A DNA stretch of 64,000 bases from Aliivibrio_A sp016764915 (GTDB taxonomy: Bacteria > Pseudomonadota > Gammaproteobacteria > Enterobacterales > Vibrionaceae), in contig OZ245057.1 in NCBI GenBank assembly GCA_965224595.1, forward strand, positions 310,001 to 374,000. The letters are read 5' to 3'. Below are positions 18,414-26,917 of this stretch, piece by piece (the first letter of the stretch is position 1; each line of letters begins with the position of its first letter). Made by a program: the position numbers and the translations under genes. A model generated the notes under the pieces. It was not told the origin of the DNA. It worked only from the letters and a program-made list of their open reading frames with translations, and did not search any database.

Positions 18414-18896
18414 CTATTCCCACTCCTTTAACCACTTGGTTAAGAGATGGTTCATCTGTTGTTGTTCTTGTTCGGTTAAGCTGCTGGTTAATTGTTGCTG
18501 CTTAACGACATGCTCAGTCAAAGCGGTGTTGATCAACAAGCGACCTTCTGTGGTTAACTTCACCATCACACTTCTTCGATCTTCAACGCTGTGGGTTCTC
18601 TCTATTAATCCTTTATCTTCTAGTCGTGTCATGCGGTTGGTCATCGCCCCTGAGGTCAGCAACAGCTGCGATAGAAGCTCTGAGGGAGTCAATTGATAAG
18701 GTTTACCTGAACGAAGCAACGTTGCAAGCACATCAAACTCACCAATTTTAATGCCATACTTATGATGACATTGTGAAATATTTCCTTCCGCATACTTGTA
18801 AATTCGAGCCATTCGACCCAGAATTTGCATAGGCACTGTATTTAACTCAGGTCTTTCCACTTCCCACTGCTCTTTAATACGGTCTAAAGCGTCCAT
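18414..18896 (-). CDS. MarR-family transcriptional regulator
   Basis: A 160-residue winged-helix repressor. The recognition region (LTPSELLSQLLLTSGAMTNR) and the wing (GLIERTHSVEDRRSVMVKLT) are typical of MarR, flanked by dimerisation helices at both ends. It is divergent from an EamA-type exporter, 92 bases apart, and the space between holds two copies of a near-palindromic site. That arrangement indicates autoregulation and control of the exporter, relieved by a small ligand. The TAG stop is followed in frame by the phage-like ORF. Confidence 0.92.
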   Translation of the reverse strand: MDALDRIKEQWEVERPELNTVPMQILGRMARIYKYAEGNISQCHHKYGIKIGEFDVLATLLRSGKPYQLTPSELLSQLLLTSGAMTNRMTRLEDKGLIERTHSVEDRRSVMVKLTTEGRLLINTALTEHVVKQQQLTSSLTEQEQQQMNHLLTKWLKEWE

Positions 18897-18909
18897 TTTC
18901 TTGCCAGAT

Positions 18910-18927
18910 TAATTTAACGTGAAGATA
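18910..18927. promoter_or_regulatory. Putative MarR operator, marR-proximal copy (half-conserved)
   Basis: TAATTTAACGTGAAGATA shares its right half exactly with the second site. It is part of a 19-bp perfect direct repeat (18914-18932 and 18970-18988). It lies 14 bases upstream of the marR start. Confidence 0.55.
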
Positions 18928-18965
18928 CTTTACATTGAGTTATTCAGCCTGTAAAGTGCGCCCCT

Positions 18966-18983
18966 TATCTTAACGTGAAGATA
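18966..18983. promoter_or_regulatory. Putative MarR operator, exporter-proximal copy
   Basis: TATCTTAACGTGAAGATA is palindromic at 16 of 18 positions (arms TATCTT / AAGATA around ACGT). This is the size and type of site bound by MarR dimers. It ends 5 bases before the exporter ATG, so a bound repressor would block transcription or translation initiation. Confidence 0.65.
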
Positions 18984-18988
18984 CTTTA

Positions 18989-19888
18989 ATGAACATTTTA
19001 CTTGCTATGATCCCTGCTTTTTTTTGGGGAACAACCTACGCGGTTAGTCAGTTAACACTGCCTGATTGGCCTCCCCTATTTCTTGGTGCCATTAGGGCGC
19101 TACCTGCAGGTATCATACTATTAATGTTCAAACCAAAATTGCCGCGTGCTCATGAGTGGGGCCGTCTTTTGGTATTAGGCACAATCAACATTGCGGCGTT
19201 CTTCTGCATGATCTTTATCATGGCGAACAACTTACCTTCGGCTATCTCTTCTGTGGGCATGGTGACGGTACCCGTATTTGCGATTATCATGACTTACTGT
19301 GTTTATCGCGTTAAACCAGGTAAAACACAGATTTTAGCGAGCGTAATTATCGTAACATCAACCTGGTTCTTATTCGATCCAAGCAAAGTATCGTTAAGTG
19401 TTGTAGGTATTGTAGCGATGTTGGTGGCTATTTTATGCTTACTGATTGGCAGTATGATGACCAAATTTCTGGCCAATAAAATGGATTGGAAAACTGTTCT
19501 TGCATGGCAACTCATTATTGGTGGTTTTTTGCTCTCTTTTGTCTCTGTGGGTGATTACTTTCTGCATCCCGAGCAATACAACGCGTTAATCAACCACATT
19601 GAGATGAAAAACCTACTTGGTATTGTGTGGATTGTTATCATCAACACGGTTATCGCCTATGGACTTTATGTTTGGCTTCTACAAAGAATGTCTGTGGTGG
19701 ACATTACTTTTGGCAGCATCGCTAACCCCATTGCTGGTATTTTGGCTGGCAGTATTTTGATGCACGAATCATTCACACCGTTTCAGTATTTACTCATGTT
19801 AATCATGATAATTGCATCTATGTTACCCCAAATGGTAGCAAAGCTGACTAGGCATGTAGTAAAAGTTAAACAAACTGTTAAACCATAG
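18989..19888 (+). CDS. EamA-family drug/metabolite transporter (DMT superfamily)
   Basis: A 299-residue inner-membrane protein with about ten hydrophobic helices in two EamA repeats. The first repeat opens with AMIPAFFWGTTYAVSQ, and the second ends with GSIANPIAGILAGSILMHES, the usual PxxxxxxG-containing motif. Members export amino acids, metabolites or drugs; the substrate is unknown. The MarR regulator upstream suggests it is induced by a compound it exports. There is no strong ribosome binding site and the leader is very short, since the operator abuts the start codon. Confidence 0.88.
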   Translation: MNILLAMIPAFFWGTTYAVSQLTLPDWPPLFLGAIRALPAGIILLMFKPKLPRAHEWGRLLVLGTINIAAFFCMIFIMANNLPSAISSVGMVTVPVFAIIMTYCVYRVKPGKTQILASVIIVTSTWFLFDPSKVSLSVVGIVAMLVAILCLLIGSMMTKFLANKMDWKTVLAWQLIIGGFLLSFVSVGDYFLHPEQYNALINHIEMKNLLGIVWIVIINTVIAYGLYVWLLQRMSVVDITFGSIANPIAGILAGSILMHESFTPFQYLLMLIMIIASMLPQMVAKLTRHVVKVKQTVKP

Positions 19889-19930
19889 TTAGAAGGCTTT
19901 AGTGCGCCAATCTACGGCGCACTGCACATA

Positions 19931-20377
19931 TTATTTCTTTACTGCTAGCTCAGAGTAATCTTGAAGCAGCTTAGACAGTATTGCTAACCAACCTAGCGCC
20001 TCTTTTGGCGGATGTTGCACTAATCTCTCTGCCAACTCACAATGCTGCTCGAGTGTCACTGCTTCTTCTAAGTTGAATAATATGGCGTAACTGTGCCATA
20101 AAATTAAACGTTGCATACGTTGACAGTTTTGTATTGCATTTTCAGATTCAGAAAACGCATATTGAACCTCACCTAAAGCAACGGCAACCAGGCGTAACAT
20201 TGCATCCAACTGCGCTGTTTGCTTTCTATCTTCACTGGTAGAGTTATCATGTTCAAAAGTAAATATCTCTTTCATGCTCTCTTCGGGAACCATTCTGCTT
20301 ACGACTCGGTGACTGAACTCTTCAAGTTCATGACGAGGCATTGTCACTAAGCAATTAAATGTATAGTCGCGGTCCAT
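19931..20377 (-). CDS. Hypothetical helical cytoplasmic protein
   Basis: A 148-residue protein, soluble and probably all-helical, with no signal peptide or membrane helix. Helical segments such as AMLRLVAVALGEVQYAFSES and a C-terminal LGWLAILSKLLQDYSELA are visible, but I recognise no family. GTGAGA precedes the ATG weakly. It converges on the exporter gene and is divergent from the RRM protein. Confidence 0.65.
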   Translation of the reverse strand: MDRDYTFNCLVTMPRHELEEFSHRVVSRMVPEESMKEIFTFEHDNSTSEDRKQTAQLDAMLRLVAVALGEVQYAFSESENAIQNCQRMQRLILWHSYAILFNLEEAVTLEQHCELAERLVQHPPKEALGWLAILSKLLQDYSELAVKK

Positions 20378-20480
20378 AATATCTCACGGTTAGGTTAAAA
20401 ATCTCCCATATTCTAACCATAGCGCAGGGTAAAGAAAACAAGCAGTTTGAATCAATTTCTGTATACTCTGCATCTTAGAT

Positions 20481-20509
20481 TGATTATCCCAAACTATCTG
20501 GGATAATCA
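20481..20509 (+). promoter_or_regulatory. Hairpin in the leader of the RRM gene
   Basis: A perfect 11-bp stem (20481-20491 TGATTATCCCA with 20499-20509) and a 7-base loop, ending 32 bases before the start codon. No T-run follows, so it is a leader structure rather than a terminator. It may act in RNA stability or autoregulation by the RNA-binding product; this is inference. Confidence 0.4.
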
Positions 20510-20541
20510 GCACCAAAGTCCTCCCAAATAATGGCAATATC

Positions 20542-20817
20542 ATGAAATTACTTGTACGCAACCTAGCTCGCACAACGACCGAAGAAGAACTTCAACACAT
20601 GTTTGAAACTCACGGCACTGTTCAATCTTGTTCTTTAGTCATTGATCAGGCAACTGGCAAATCAAAAGGATTTGCATTTGTTGAAATGCCTAAAGTAGGC
20701 GAAGCAAAAGCAGCGACTAAAGCCCTAAACGGCAACACTTTAGCGGGCAATAAACTGCGCGTTAAGAAAGCTGAAGACAAAGAATCAAATGAACCTGTTG
20801 CGGACAGCGCAGAGTAA
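20542..20817 (+). CDS. RRM-domain RNA-binding protein
   Basis: A 91-residue single RNA-recognition-motif protein. RNP2 is LLVRNLA and RNP1 is KGFAFVEM, the two strands carrying the aromatic RNA-stacking residues; the C-terminal 15 residues are charged and unstructured. Such proteins occur in cyanobacteria and marine gammaproteobacteria and are often linked to cold adaptation, though a role here is inferred. The leader contains a strong hairpin. An exonuclease gene starts 18 bases after the stop, so the two are probably one transcript. Confidence 0.92.
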   Translation: MKLLVRNLARTTTEEELQHMFETHGTVQSCSLVIDQATGKSKGFAFVEMPKVGEAKAATKALNGNTLAGNKLRVKKAEDKESNEPVADSAE

Positions 20818-20835
20818 TCATAAGAGAGTTCGAAT

Positions 20836-21462
20836 GTGACTTTATCTACGTCAGCTCATAATGTTATCGTTCTCGATTTTGAAACGACTGGTCTCTCCCC
20901 TAACCAAGGTGATCGAGCGATTGAAATTGGTGCGGTAAGGCTAGAAAATGGCGTTGTTGTTGACCGTTTCCAAGAGTTAATGAATCCAGGGTTTCGTATT
21001 AGTAGCTTCATTCAAAGCTATACCGGCATTAGCAACCCAATGCTTCAAAGTGCAGCCCCTTGCGAAGAAGTGATGGCGCGTTTCGCCGATTTCATCGGTA
21101 ACCATAATTTAGTCGCTCACAATGCCTCATTCGACCAGCGTTTTTTAGATGCTGAGTTATCCAATATTGATCGTCAATATTTTGGGCAGTTTAGCTGTTC
21201 GATGCTCATCGCTCGCCGTCTATTTCAAGATGCACCTAATCATAAATTGGGTGGATTAGTTGAATATAAAAATATCGATAATGATGGCGTGTTTCACAGA
21301 GCATTAGCAGATACTGAAATGACCGCCAAATTGTGGCTAGTTATGTTGGACGAGTTAAGAGATCAATTTAATATTCTGAGCCCTGACTTTTCTTTAATGC
21401 AAAAGATAAGCAAAACACCCAAAGCGCACGTATTTAACAAACTGAAAAATTTTGCCTTCTAA
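20836..21462 (+). CDS. DnaQ-like 3'-5' exonuclease (DEDDh)
   Basis: A 208-residue exonuclease of the DnaQ fold. Catalytic residues are visible: Asp and Glu in LDFETTGLSP, Asp in HNASFDQRFL, and the His/Asp pair in HRALADTEMTAKLW, giving the DEDDh set. Length and layout resemble stand-alone epsilon-like exonucleases rather than polymerase-fused ones. It may degrade single-stranded DNA or trim RNA. The start is GTG with a GAGA upstream; the nearby ATG is out of frame. It follows the RRM gene closely and ends at a strong bidirectional terminator. Confidence 0.9.
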   Translation: MTLSTSAHNVIVLDFETTGLSPNQGDRAIEIGAVRLENGVVVDRFQELMNPGFRISSFIQSYTGISNPMLQSAAPCEEVMARFADFIGNHNLVAHNASFDQRFLDAELSNIDRQYFGQFSCSMLIARRLFQDAPNHKLGGLVEYKNIDNDGVFHRALADTEMTAKLWLVMLDELRDQFNILSPDFSLMQKISKTPKAHVFNKLKNFAF

Positions 21463-21491
21463 CCCAGCATTGTGTTAAATGAACGACATTA

Positions 21492-21527
21492 AAAAGGGCT
21501 GAAGATATCAATATCTTCAGCCCTTTT
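21492..21527. terminator. Strong bidirectional terminator between exonuclease and helicase genes
   Basis: A perfect 16-bp stem (21492-21507 with 21512-21527, core AGGGCTGAAGATA) with a 4-base loop, bounded by A-runs on the left and T-runs on the right, so it works in both directions. Confidence 0.92.
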
Positions 21528-21548
21528 CTCTATTTATTACTTCTTATC

Positions 21549-22826
21549 TTATGATTTTTTGTTCTTGATAGCACTGCGCAAACGAGCACGTCGCTCAGCA
21601 GATGCTTGATCAACACTTGGGTTGTTTGTGCGCCCTTTACGATCTTTAAAGGCTGGCTTATTGTGCATCTTTTGCACCAATGCGTCACGGTTGGTCGGTT
21701 CATAACCGTCTAAAATCACACGGTGTATACGTTGCCCAATCAGACTCTCAACCTGAACTAATGACAGTTCCTCTTCACGGCTTACAAACGAAATTGCATT
21801 GCCTTTTTTGCCCGCGCGACCAGTTCGACCTATTCGGTGTACATAATCTTCCGCAAGAAATGGCATGTCATAGTTTATAACATGAGGAAGATCGACGATA
21901 TCCAAGCCTCTTGCTGCAACATCTGTCGCAACCATCACTCGTGCTTTGCCCTCTTTAAACTCATCAAGAGCACGCCTTCTAGCACTTTGTGCTTTATCGC
22001 CGTGACACAGCACCGCCTTAATACCATCTAACTTAAGCTCTTTAACAAGCATGTTGGCATTCTCTTTGTAATTAACAAATACCAACACTTGCTTCCAATT
22101 CTTTTTGCCAATCAGCTCAGACAATAATTCATGTTTTCTTTTTTCATCAACCACGTAAACAACGTGCGCTACGGTATCGGCTGTTGCGTTCTCACGGTCC
22201 ACTGAGATACGTTTAGGTTTACGTAATATGTCATTAGATAATAAGTTCATTTGAGTTGACGTTGTTGCTGAAAACATCATTATTTGTGGTGATGTCTTCA
22301 CTGTCATCATGATATTTCTAATCGCATTGATAAAGCCCATATCTAACATACGATCCGCTTCATCAAAAACCAAAAACTCAATGCTGTCTACGTTTACATT
22401 ACGCAGTTCCATATGTTCAGACAATCTACCAGGGGTAGCGACTAAAATATCCAATCCCTGCTCTAGACTGCGAACTTGAGAAGACATTTTATTGCCACCA
22501 TAAATTGCAGCCACTTTTAGATTTGTGTATTTAGTATACTGTTCAATATTCTCTGCAATCTGTGCCGCAAGCTCTCTAGTTGGAGCAAGAATTAACGCCC
22601 GTGTTCTTGACCGAACTCTAACTTTCGGTTGGTTGAGCAGCTGCTGAATAATAGGCAGTGCGAACGCCGCTGTTTTGCCTGTTCCTGTTTGGGCATTTGC
22701 GAGAATATCATGGCCTTTACGGGCCAGAGGAATGGCAGCTTGCTGGATCGGTGTGAGTTTTTCATAACCGCATTCCGTTAAAGCTTGAACGACTTCTTTA
22801 GAGAAGCCTTGAGATGAAAATGACAT
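21549..22826 (-). CDS. rhlE: DEAD-box RNA helicase, RhlE type
   Basis: A 425-residue ATP-dependent RNA helicase, likely active in ribosome assembly or RNA turnover in the cold. Motifs in order: Q motif (GYEKLTPIQQAAIP), Walker A (AQTGTGKTAAFALP), PTRELAAQ, TPGRL, DEAD (VFDEADRMLDMGF), SAT (MFSATTST), VATDVAARGLD and HRIGRTGRAG. The C-terminal tail is short and basic (ERRARLRSAIKNKKS), as in RhlE-group enzymes. AGGA precedes the ATG. It is separated from the upstream chemoreceptor by a terminator, so it has its own promoter. Confidence 0.9.
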   Translation of the reverse strand: MSFSSQGFSKEVVQALTECGYEKLTPIQQAAIPLARKGHDILANAQTGTGKTAAFALPIIQQLLNQPKVRVRSRTRALILAPTRELAAQIAENIEQYTKYTNLKVAAIYGGNKMSSQVRSLEQGLDILVATPGRLSEHMELRNVNVDSIEFLVFDEADRMLDMGFINAIRNIMMTVKTSPQIMMFSATTSTQMNLLSNDILRKPKRISVDRENATADTVAHVVYVVDEKRKHELLSELIGKKNWKQVLVFVNYKENANMLVKELKLDGIKAVLCHGDKAQSARRRALDEFKEGKARVMVATDVAARGLDIVDLPHVINYDMPFLAEDYVHRIGRTGRAGKKGNAISFVSREEELSLVQVESLIGQRIHRVILDGYEPTNRDALVQKMHNKPAFKDRKGRTNNPSVDQASAERRARLRSAIKNKKS

Positions 22827-22912
22827 ATGCTAATTCCTAATGCGTGCGGTGACAATTAACCGAACCAAAATACGGTCGCAAATTATAGAGCAATATGCAT
22901 CAGATAAAAACA

Positions 22913-22941
22913 AAAAACGAGCTCAATATGAACTCGTTTTT
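22913..22941 (-). terminator. Terminator of the chemoreceptor gene
   Basis: A 9-bp stem (22913-22921 with 22933-22941, core ACGAG/CTCGT) and an 11-base loop, followed leftwards by a T-rich run. It separates the chemoreceptor from the helicase gene. Confidence 0.75.
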
Positions 22942-22958
22942 ATTATTGTTGCCATTAT

Positions 22959-24785
22959 TTACGATTTAAATTTACTAATCGAATCGCTCAAGCCTGAAAC
23001 TTGCTCGACAATGCTCTGTACTGCGGTGGAGTTCTCAGAAACAGCGCGGTTATTATCTCCAGTAATTTCCTGAATCGCGGTGACATTCTGATTTACCTCT
23101 TCGCTTACAATTTTTTGCTGATCAAGTGCTTCAGCAATTTGGGAGCTGCTGTCCATAATCGACTGCATCTCAACAATTATTTCATTTAATTTCACTTGAG
23201 CAGAAGAGGCTTCTGTCACACTCTCTTCACCCAGTTCACGACAAACTGAAATTTTACCCACCACTTCATGGGTTTGTTTTTGCAATGAATTAATAATGGA
23301 AGAGATCTCTTCTGTTGATTTACTGGTTCGTTGTGCCAGTGCTCGTACTTCGTCAGCAACCACTGCAAAACCACGCCCTTGATCGCCGGCGCGAGCCGCT
23401 TCAATCGCGGCATTCAAAGCCAGAAGGTTAGTTTGTTCGGCAATATCACGAATAACATCAAGTACTGAACCTATCGAATGAGAAAGCTCTGACAGATTGG
23501 TTACTTCGTTTGATGCTTCAGAGAGCTGTGTCGATAAGTTGGATATAGTGTTACAAGTCTTTTCTACCTGCGTGCTACCTTCATTCGCTTTGGTGTGGCT
23601 TTGACGGGCATTTTCAGCAGCCTGTTCTGTATTTTCAGATATATCAGAAATGGTTCCTGCCATTTCTACAATAGAGGTAGCAACCAGGCGTGTTTCATCC
23701 TCTTGTTTAGATAAAGAGTCTGACGTTGAACGGCTACTTTGTAGTAATTGCTCAGAAGCTGAACCAACAGCCATACTGACTTGTTTGCTCTCTTCAATTA
23801 AGTTTCGAAGATTGGTTAAAAATTGATTAAAACTCAGCGCAACCTCAGCAAGCTCATCTTTGCCGCTATCATCTGCTTGTAACGTCAAATCTTGGTTTTC
23901 AGAAATGGTGGTCATGGTAATAAGAAGACCGGATATTCGTTTACGAATATCGCGGCTAATAATGGTAGTCACAACGGTAGATACGATAATCAAGAATATA
24001 ACAAACATAATGCTGTATTTTAGAGTTAATGATTTTTCGCTGTCTAAGCGCTCACTGACAGACTTGCTCAATTCCTTAAAATACCCTTCAGCTGTTCTTG
24101 ACGTTTCTCTGATATCACCTTTCAACCCTTTTGAATAACTCAGTCCTAGTTCGGTTTTCACCTTCACCAATTCCGTCACTATTGCATCAATATCAGAAAT
24201 TTTCTTTTGGTTCTGATAGAGAAGATCACTCGACAAATTGTCTTTATGTTTGCTGTAATCGTCAATATATTCAATATTATCCGAGTAATAAAACAACATC
24301 ACATCATTAACAAGTGATTGATATTCATAGCGCATTGAAGGTTGAATAGACAACAGGAACTGTTCGGATTCACTTTTAAAGGAGTCAATAACGCCTTCAC
24401 TGCCTTTAACACCTAATACTTTAAAAGCATCACCTACGTTATAAAAACCTTGTGCATATTTTTCTAATGAACTGTTAATGTTTGAGAAATCGATGCCAAA
24501 ACCATCTGAGGTAAGTCGTTTTTGTAAGCCGATATTTAACTCTTTTAAGTGTTCATAATTTTTCTTAAAAGTATCAATATATTTTAAATTTTCTCGACTT
24601 AAAAAGTCTTTTTCGTTTCGTCTTAATATTAAGAGCGTTACTTCCATCTCACTGACAATAATAGCTTCATCATTGAGAGCTATCACTTTCTGTTGCGAAT
24701 ACCAGCCTGAAAAGGCGACACCTAACAATGCGGTAATTGAAAGGAGTGTCAATAGAATTAACTTCTGTTTAATTGTCATAATCAT
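22959..24785 (-). CDS. Methyl-accepting chemotaxis protein with helical sensor domain
   Basis: A 608-residue inner-membrane chemoreceptor. The ATG at 24785 is preferred since AGAAG lies 6 bases upstream; ATGs at 24791 and 24779 are also in frame. Order: membrane helix (about 7-25), a long helical periplasmic sensor (about 35-255; LRRNEKDFLSRENLKYIDTF resembles the HBM/PilJ-like helical bimodular group), second helix (about 257-278), HAMP, and signalling domain with tip DIAEQTNLLALNAAIEAARA. The sensed ligand is unknown. An extended -10 promoter lies just upstream and a terminator downstream. Confidence 0.93.
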   Translation of the reverse strand: MIMTIKQKLILLTLLSITALLGVAFSGWYSQQKVIALNDEAIIVSEMEVTLLILRRNEKDFLSRENLKYIDTFKKNYEHLKELNIGLQKRLTSDGFGIDFSNINSSLEKYAQGFYNVGDAFKVLGVKGSEGVIDSFKSESEQFLLSIQPSMRYEYQSLVNDVMLFYYSDNIEYIDDYSKHKDNLSSDLLYQNQKKISDIDAIVTELVKVKTELGLSYSKGLKGDIRETSRTAEGYFKELSKSVSERLDSEKSLTLKYSIMFVIFLIIVSTVVTTIISRDIRKRISGLLITMTTISENQDLTLQADDSGKDELAEVALSFNQFLTNLRNLIEESKQVSMAVGSASEQLLQSSRSTSDSLSKQEDETRLVATSIVEMAGTISDISENTEQAAENARQSHTKANEGSTQVEKTCNTISNLSTQLSEASNEVTNLSELSHSIGSVLDVIRDIAEQTNLLALNAAIEAARAGDQGRGFAVVADEVRALAQRTSKSTEEISSIINSLQKQTHEVVGKISVCRELGEESVTEASSAQVKLNEIIVEMQSIMDSSSQIAEALDQQKIVSEEVNQNVTAIQEITGDNNRAVSENSTAVQSIVEQVSGLSDSISKFKS

Positions 24786-24813
24786 GAACATCTTCTAATG
24801 AATGAATATGACT

Positions 24814-24822
24814 ATTATAGCA
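24814..24822 (-). promoter_or_regulatory. Extended -10 promoter element of the chemoreceptor gene
   Basis: On the minus strand TGCTATAAT is a perfect extended -10 element, 29 bases upstream of the chosen start codon. No good -35 is present, which fits extended -10 promoters. Confidence 0.45.
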
Positions 24823-25000
24823 GTATATCTATGATACCTGACACATACGGCTCACAAATGATACGCGATTCAATTATCCACGCGATTTGTTGCATACGTT
24901 GCAGTTTTTAATTCTTAAAAATGTACTTTATATCTATATTCCAGTTTTTTATAATATTTTTCGTGTATTTTATAGAGTGTTTATCCATTGCGTTGTTAGC

Positions 25001-25711
25001 CTATCTCCTCTCTAGCCACTCGTATAAGTTGCCAAAATCTTGTTTCTGATAAGACTCTGGAAGCAATAATATCGATTGTTGCTGTTTTTCACATAACTTA
25101 AACGGTTTAGAGAGATCATCGCCTTGTATTGCCCAATAGCCGAACGATGTGTCATGATTGTTCTCACCGAGACGGGTCATATCATTAAGAATAATTTTTA
25201 TTCCACACTGCTGGAATGCAATTAGATCTTCTGTCAGTTTCATGCTCCCATCGCACTTTATTCTATACTTTACATAATTTGCATTTCCAATAATATCTTC
25301 ATGATTACGTGAATCTTCCTCACATCCCAAGTAATCGCTAATACAAAGCTCGATCCCAAAACTTTGTAAAAAACGTAATTTTGTAATCAAATTGTATGAC
25401 AATACAACTTTATGGTTAATCTGAATGACAATATTAAATGATTCTGAAATTATTGATATTTTTTTAATAATTGCTGAATCAGTTAGTGTGCATTCAGAAA
25501 GAGTTAAGAAGTAAGGCACATTTTGTTTTATTAAACTCTTATCAATATTAAAAGTATGATTATATAAGTAGTTTATTAGCATCCTGTCTTCTTTTGAATT
25601 ATCACCTAAATTGGCACTGATACCAGTACTTGAACTACTATTTCCGTCCAGTAAAAAATCGTAACCTACTACATTCATGCATTTATTATATATGTTTTGT
25701 AGCAACCACAT
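25001..25711 (-). CDS. Degenerate EAL-domain protein, probably catalytically inactive
   Basis: A 236-residue protein whose layout follows an EAL cyclic-di-GMP phosphodiesterase but with the catalytic signature lost. Correspondences: GYDFLLDG for the YEALLR opening, FGIELCISDYLG for GxxxAxDDFG, YVKYRIKCD for the KID strand, IKIILNDMT for AEGVE, and YWAIQGDDLSKPF for QGYLxxKP. The EAL glutamate, one Asp of DDFG and the Glu of AEGVE are all replaced, so hydrolysis is unlikely; it could bind ligand, RNA or a partner. It starts 31 bases after the ToxR-like gene and is probably co-transcribed. The assignment rests on motif order read by eye. Confidence 0.62.
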   Translation of the reverse strand: MWLLQNIYNKCMNVVGYDFLLDGNSSSSTGISANLGDNSKEDRMLINYLYNHTFNIDKSLIKQNVPYFLTLSECTLTDSAIIKKISIISESFNIVIQINHKVVLSYNLITKLRFLQSFGIELCISDYLGCEEDSRNHEDIIGNANYVKYRIKCDGSMKLTEDLIAFQQCGIKIILNDMTRLGENNHDTSFGYWAIQGDDLSKPFKLCEKQQQSILLLPESYQKQDFGNLYEWLERR

Positions 25712-25742
25712 TGCCCATTTCCCTATGTAAGTTGAAACTTAA

Positions 25743-26309
25743 TTATTGCTCTTCGTAATCGCTATTAGTACAAGTTACGATCGAATCTACTCGAGAACAT
25801 TTAATCATATTACTATCGACAATAAACAGTGATGAATATACCCCGCCTGACAAATAAATGCATAAAATAACAACAGGAATTACAAATAATATGTATGGTG
25901 TATATTTTCTCTTATACCAAACGTGAACTTTATTCTTTATTTTGTTTCCTAAAGACAACTTTACTGAGTTTAGCTGTTCAACACTTTCTATTGATTCAAT
26001 ACTGGTGTTATACGGTAAACTCAATACATACCCTTTTGTTGGAATGGTCCTAATGGAAAAATTTTCATTCACAATCGTCAGTTTATCTCTCAACTTCTTC
26101 ACAAGCACATTAAGTGAATTATTAGTGGCTACCCTGCCTGGCCAACCAGAATTAATTAGTTCATTGCGACTGACTACGGATCTTGAAGATATTACAAGTT
26201 TATTCAACACCAGTGTTTCCGTTATATTAAGTTCGACCTCAACAATAACATTAGATTTTTTATCTAATACTAATATCATATTTGATTCTACGGCTATTAC
26301 ATACTTCAT
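25743..26309 (-). CDS. ToxR-like membrane-bound winged-helix regulator
   Basis: A 188-residue one-component regulator. Residues about 10-105 form an OmpR-type DNA-binding domain: VLNKLVISSRSVVSRNELIN, then the ToxR/CadC hallmark NSGWPGR, the recognition helix NNSLNVLVKKLRDKL and the wing SIRTIPTKGYVLSL. A membrane helix (about 137-157, ILFVIPVVILCIYLSGG) leads to a very short periplasmic tail with two cysteines (about 25 residues, IKCSRVDSIVTCTNS), which could form a disulfide. The ATG at 26309 is chosen because AGGA lies 7 bases upstream. Followed by the degenerate EAL gene. Target genes are unknown. Confidence 0.85.
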   Translation of the reverse strand: MKYVIAVESNMILVLDKKSNVIVEVELNITETLVLNKLVISSRSVVSRNELINSGWPGRVATNNSLNVLVKKLRDKLTIVNENFSIRTIPTKGYVLSLPYNTSIESIESVEQLNSVKLSLGNKIKNKVHVWYKRKYTPYILFVIPVVILCIYLSGGVYSSLFIVDSNMIKCSRVDSIVTCTNSDYEEQ

Positions 26310-26672
26310 TTTATCATCCTGCAAAATGGTACTTATCTGTTAATTTACATTATCTTTAAATTTCCCTAGATTCCTTTATATTTTTATTTAAAACCTTATA
26401 GAATTTAATCTGATGAGTATACCACGCTATTTTACTGATAAAATTCACTTCGGTTTTTTAATTATTTATTAGTCTCTATTAATTACTTATTGTCATGCAT
26501 ACAATTCATATCAATAAATAAGAAAAAGTAATTCAACAGGTATAACCAGTTTATTTTATGCACTTCATGCACATAAAACAGACACTTACTCGATTAACTT
26601 ATTAAATTTAATCTCTCCATTAATTAATAAATATTAAAAATATTAAAAATAATTAATTTTTTAATGCTTTTA

Positions 26673-26855
26673 TTATATGCGCACTAAATGTATCAGCAGG
26701 CAACAAATTAAAGCACTCACGAACAGTAAACATAATGTTGTTTTTTGTGACCTTAATTCATGAATAAATGCAATAAGCAAAGCACGCTCGAACTCTTTCT
26801 TGGGTGATTTCTTATTTATAATCTCTATAGTTTGCCGAAACTGTGTATTAGCTTG
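26673..26855 (-). pseudogene. Possible remnant of a small membrane-protein gene
   Basis: A 60-codon open frame with no usable ATG or GTG near its beginning. The translation is coherent: a charged amphipathic part (KKSPKKEFERALLIAFIHEL) followed by a membrane-helix-like end (TTCLLFVSALICCLLIHLVR) and a TAA stop. It may be the 3' end of a decayed gene, or chance. No family recognised. Confidence 0.3.
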
Positions 26856-26917
26856 TCAAATGTAAGTAAAATTATTATCAGAATTTCAAATATTGTGGGA
26901 GATTTACGGAGAACTTT

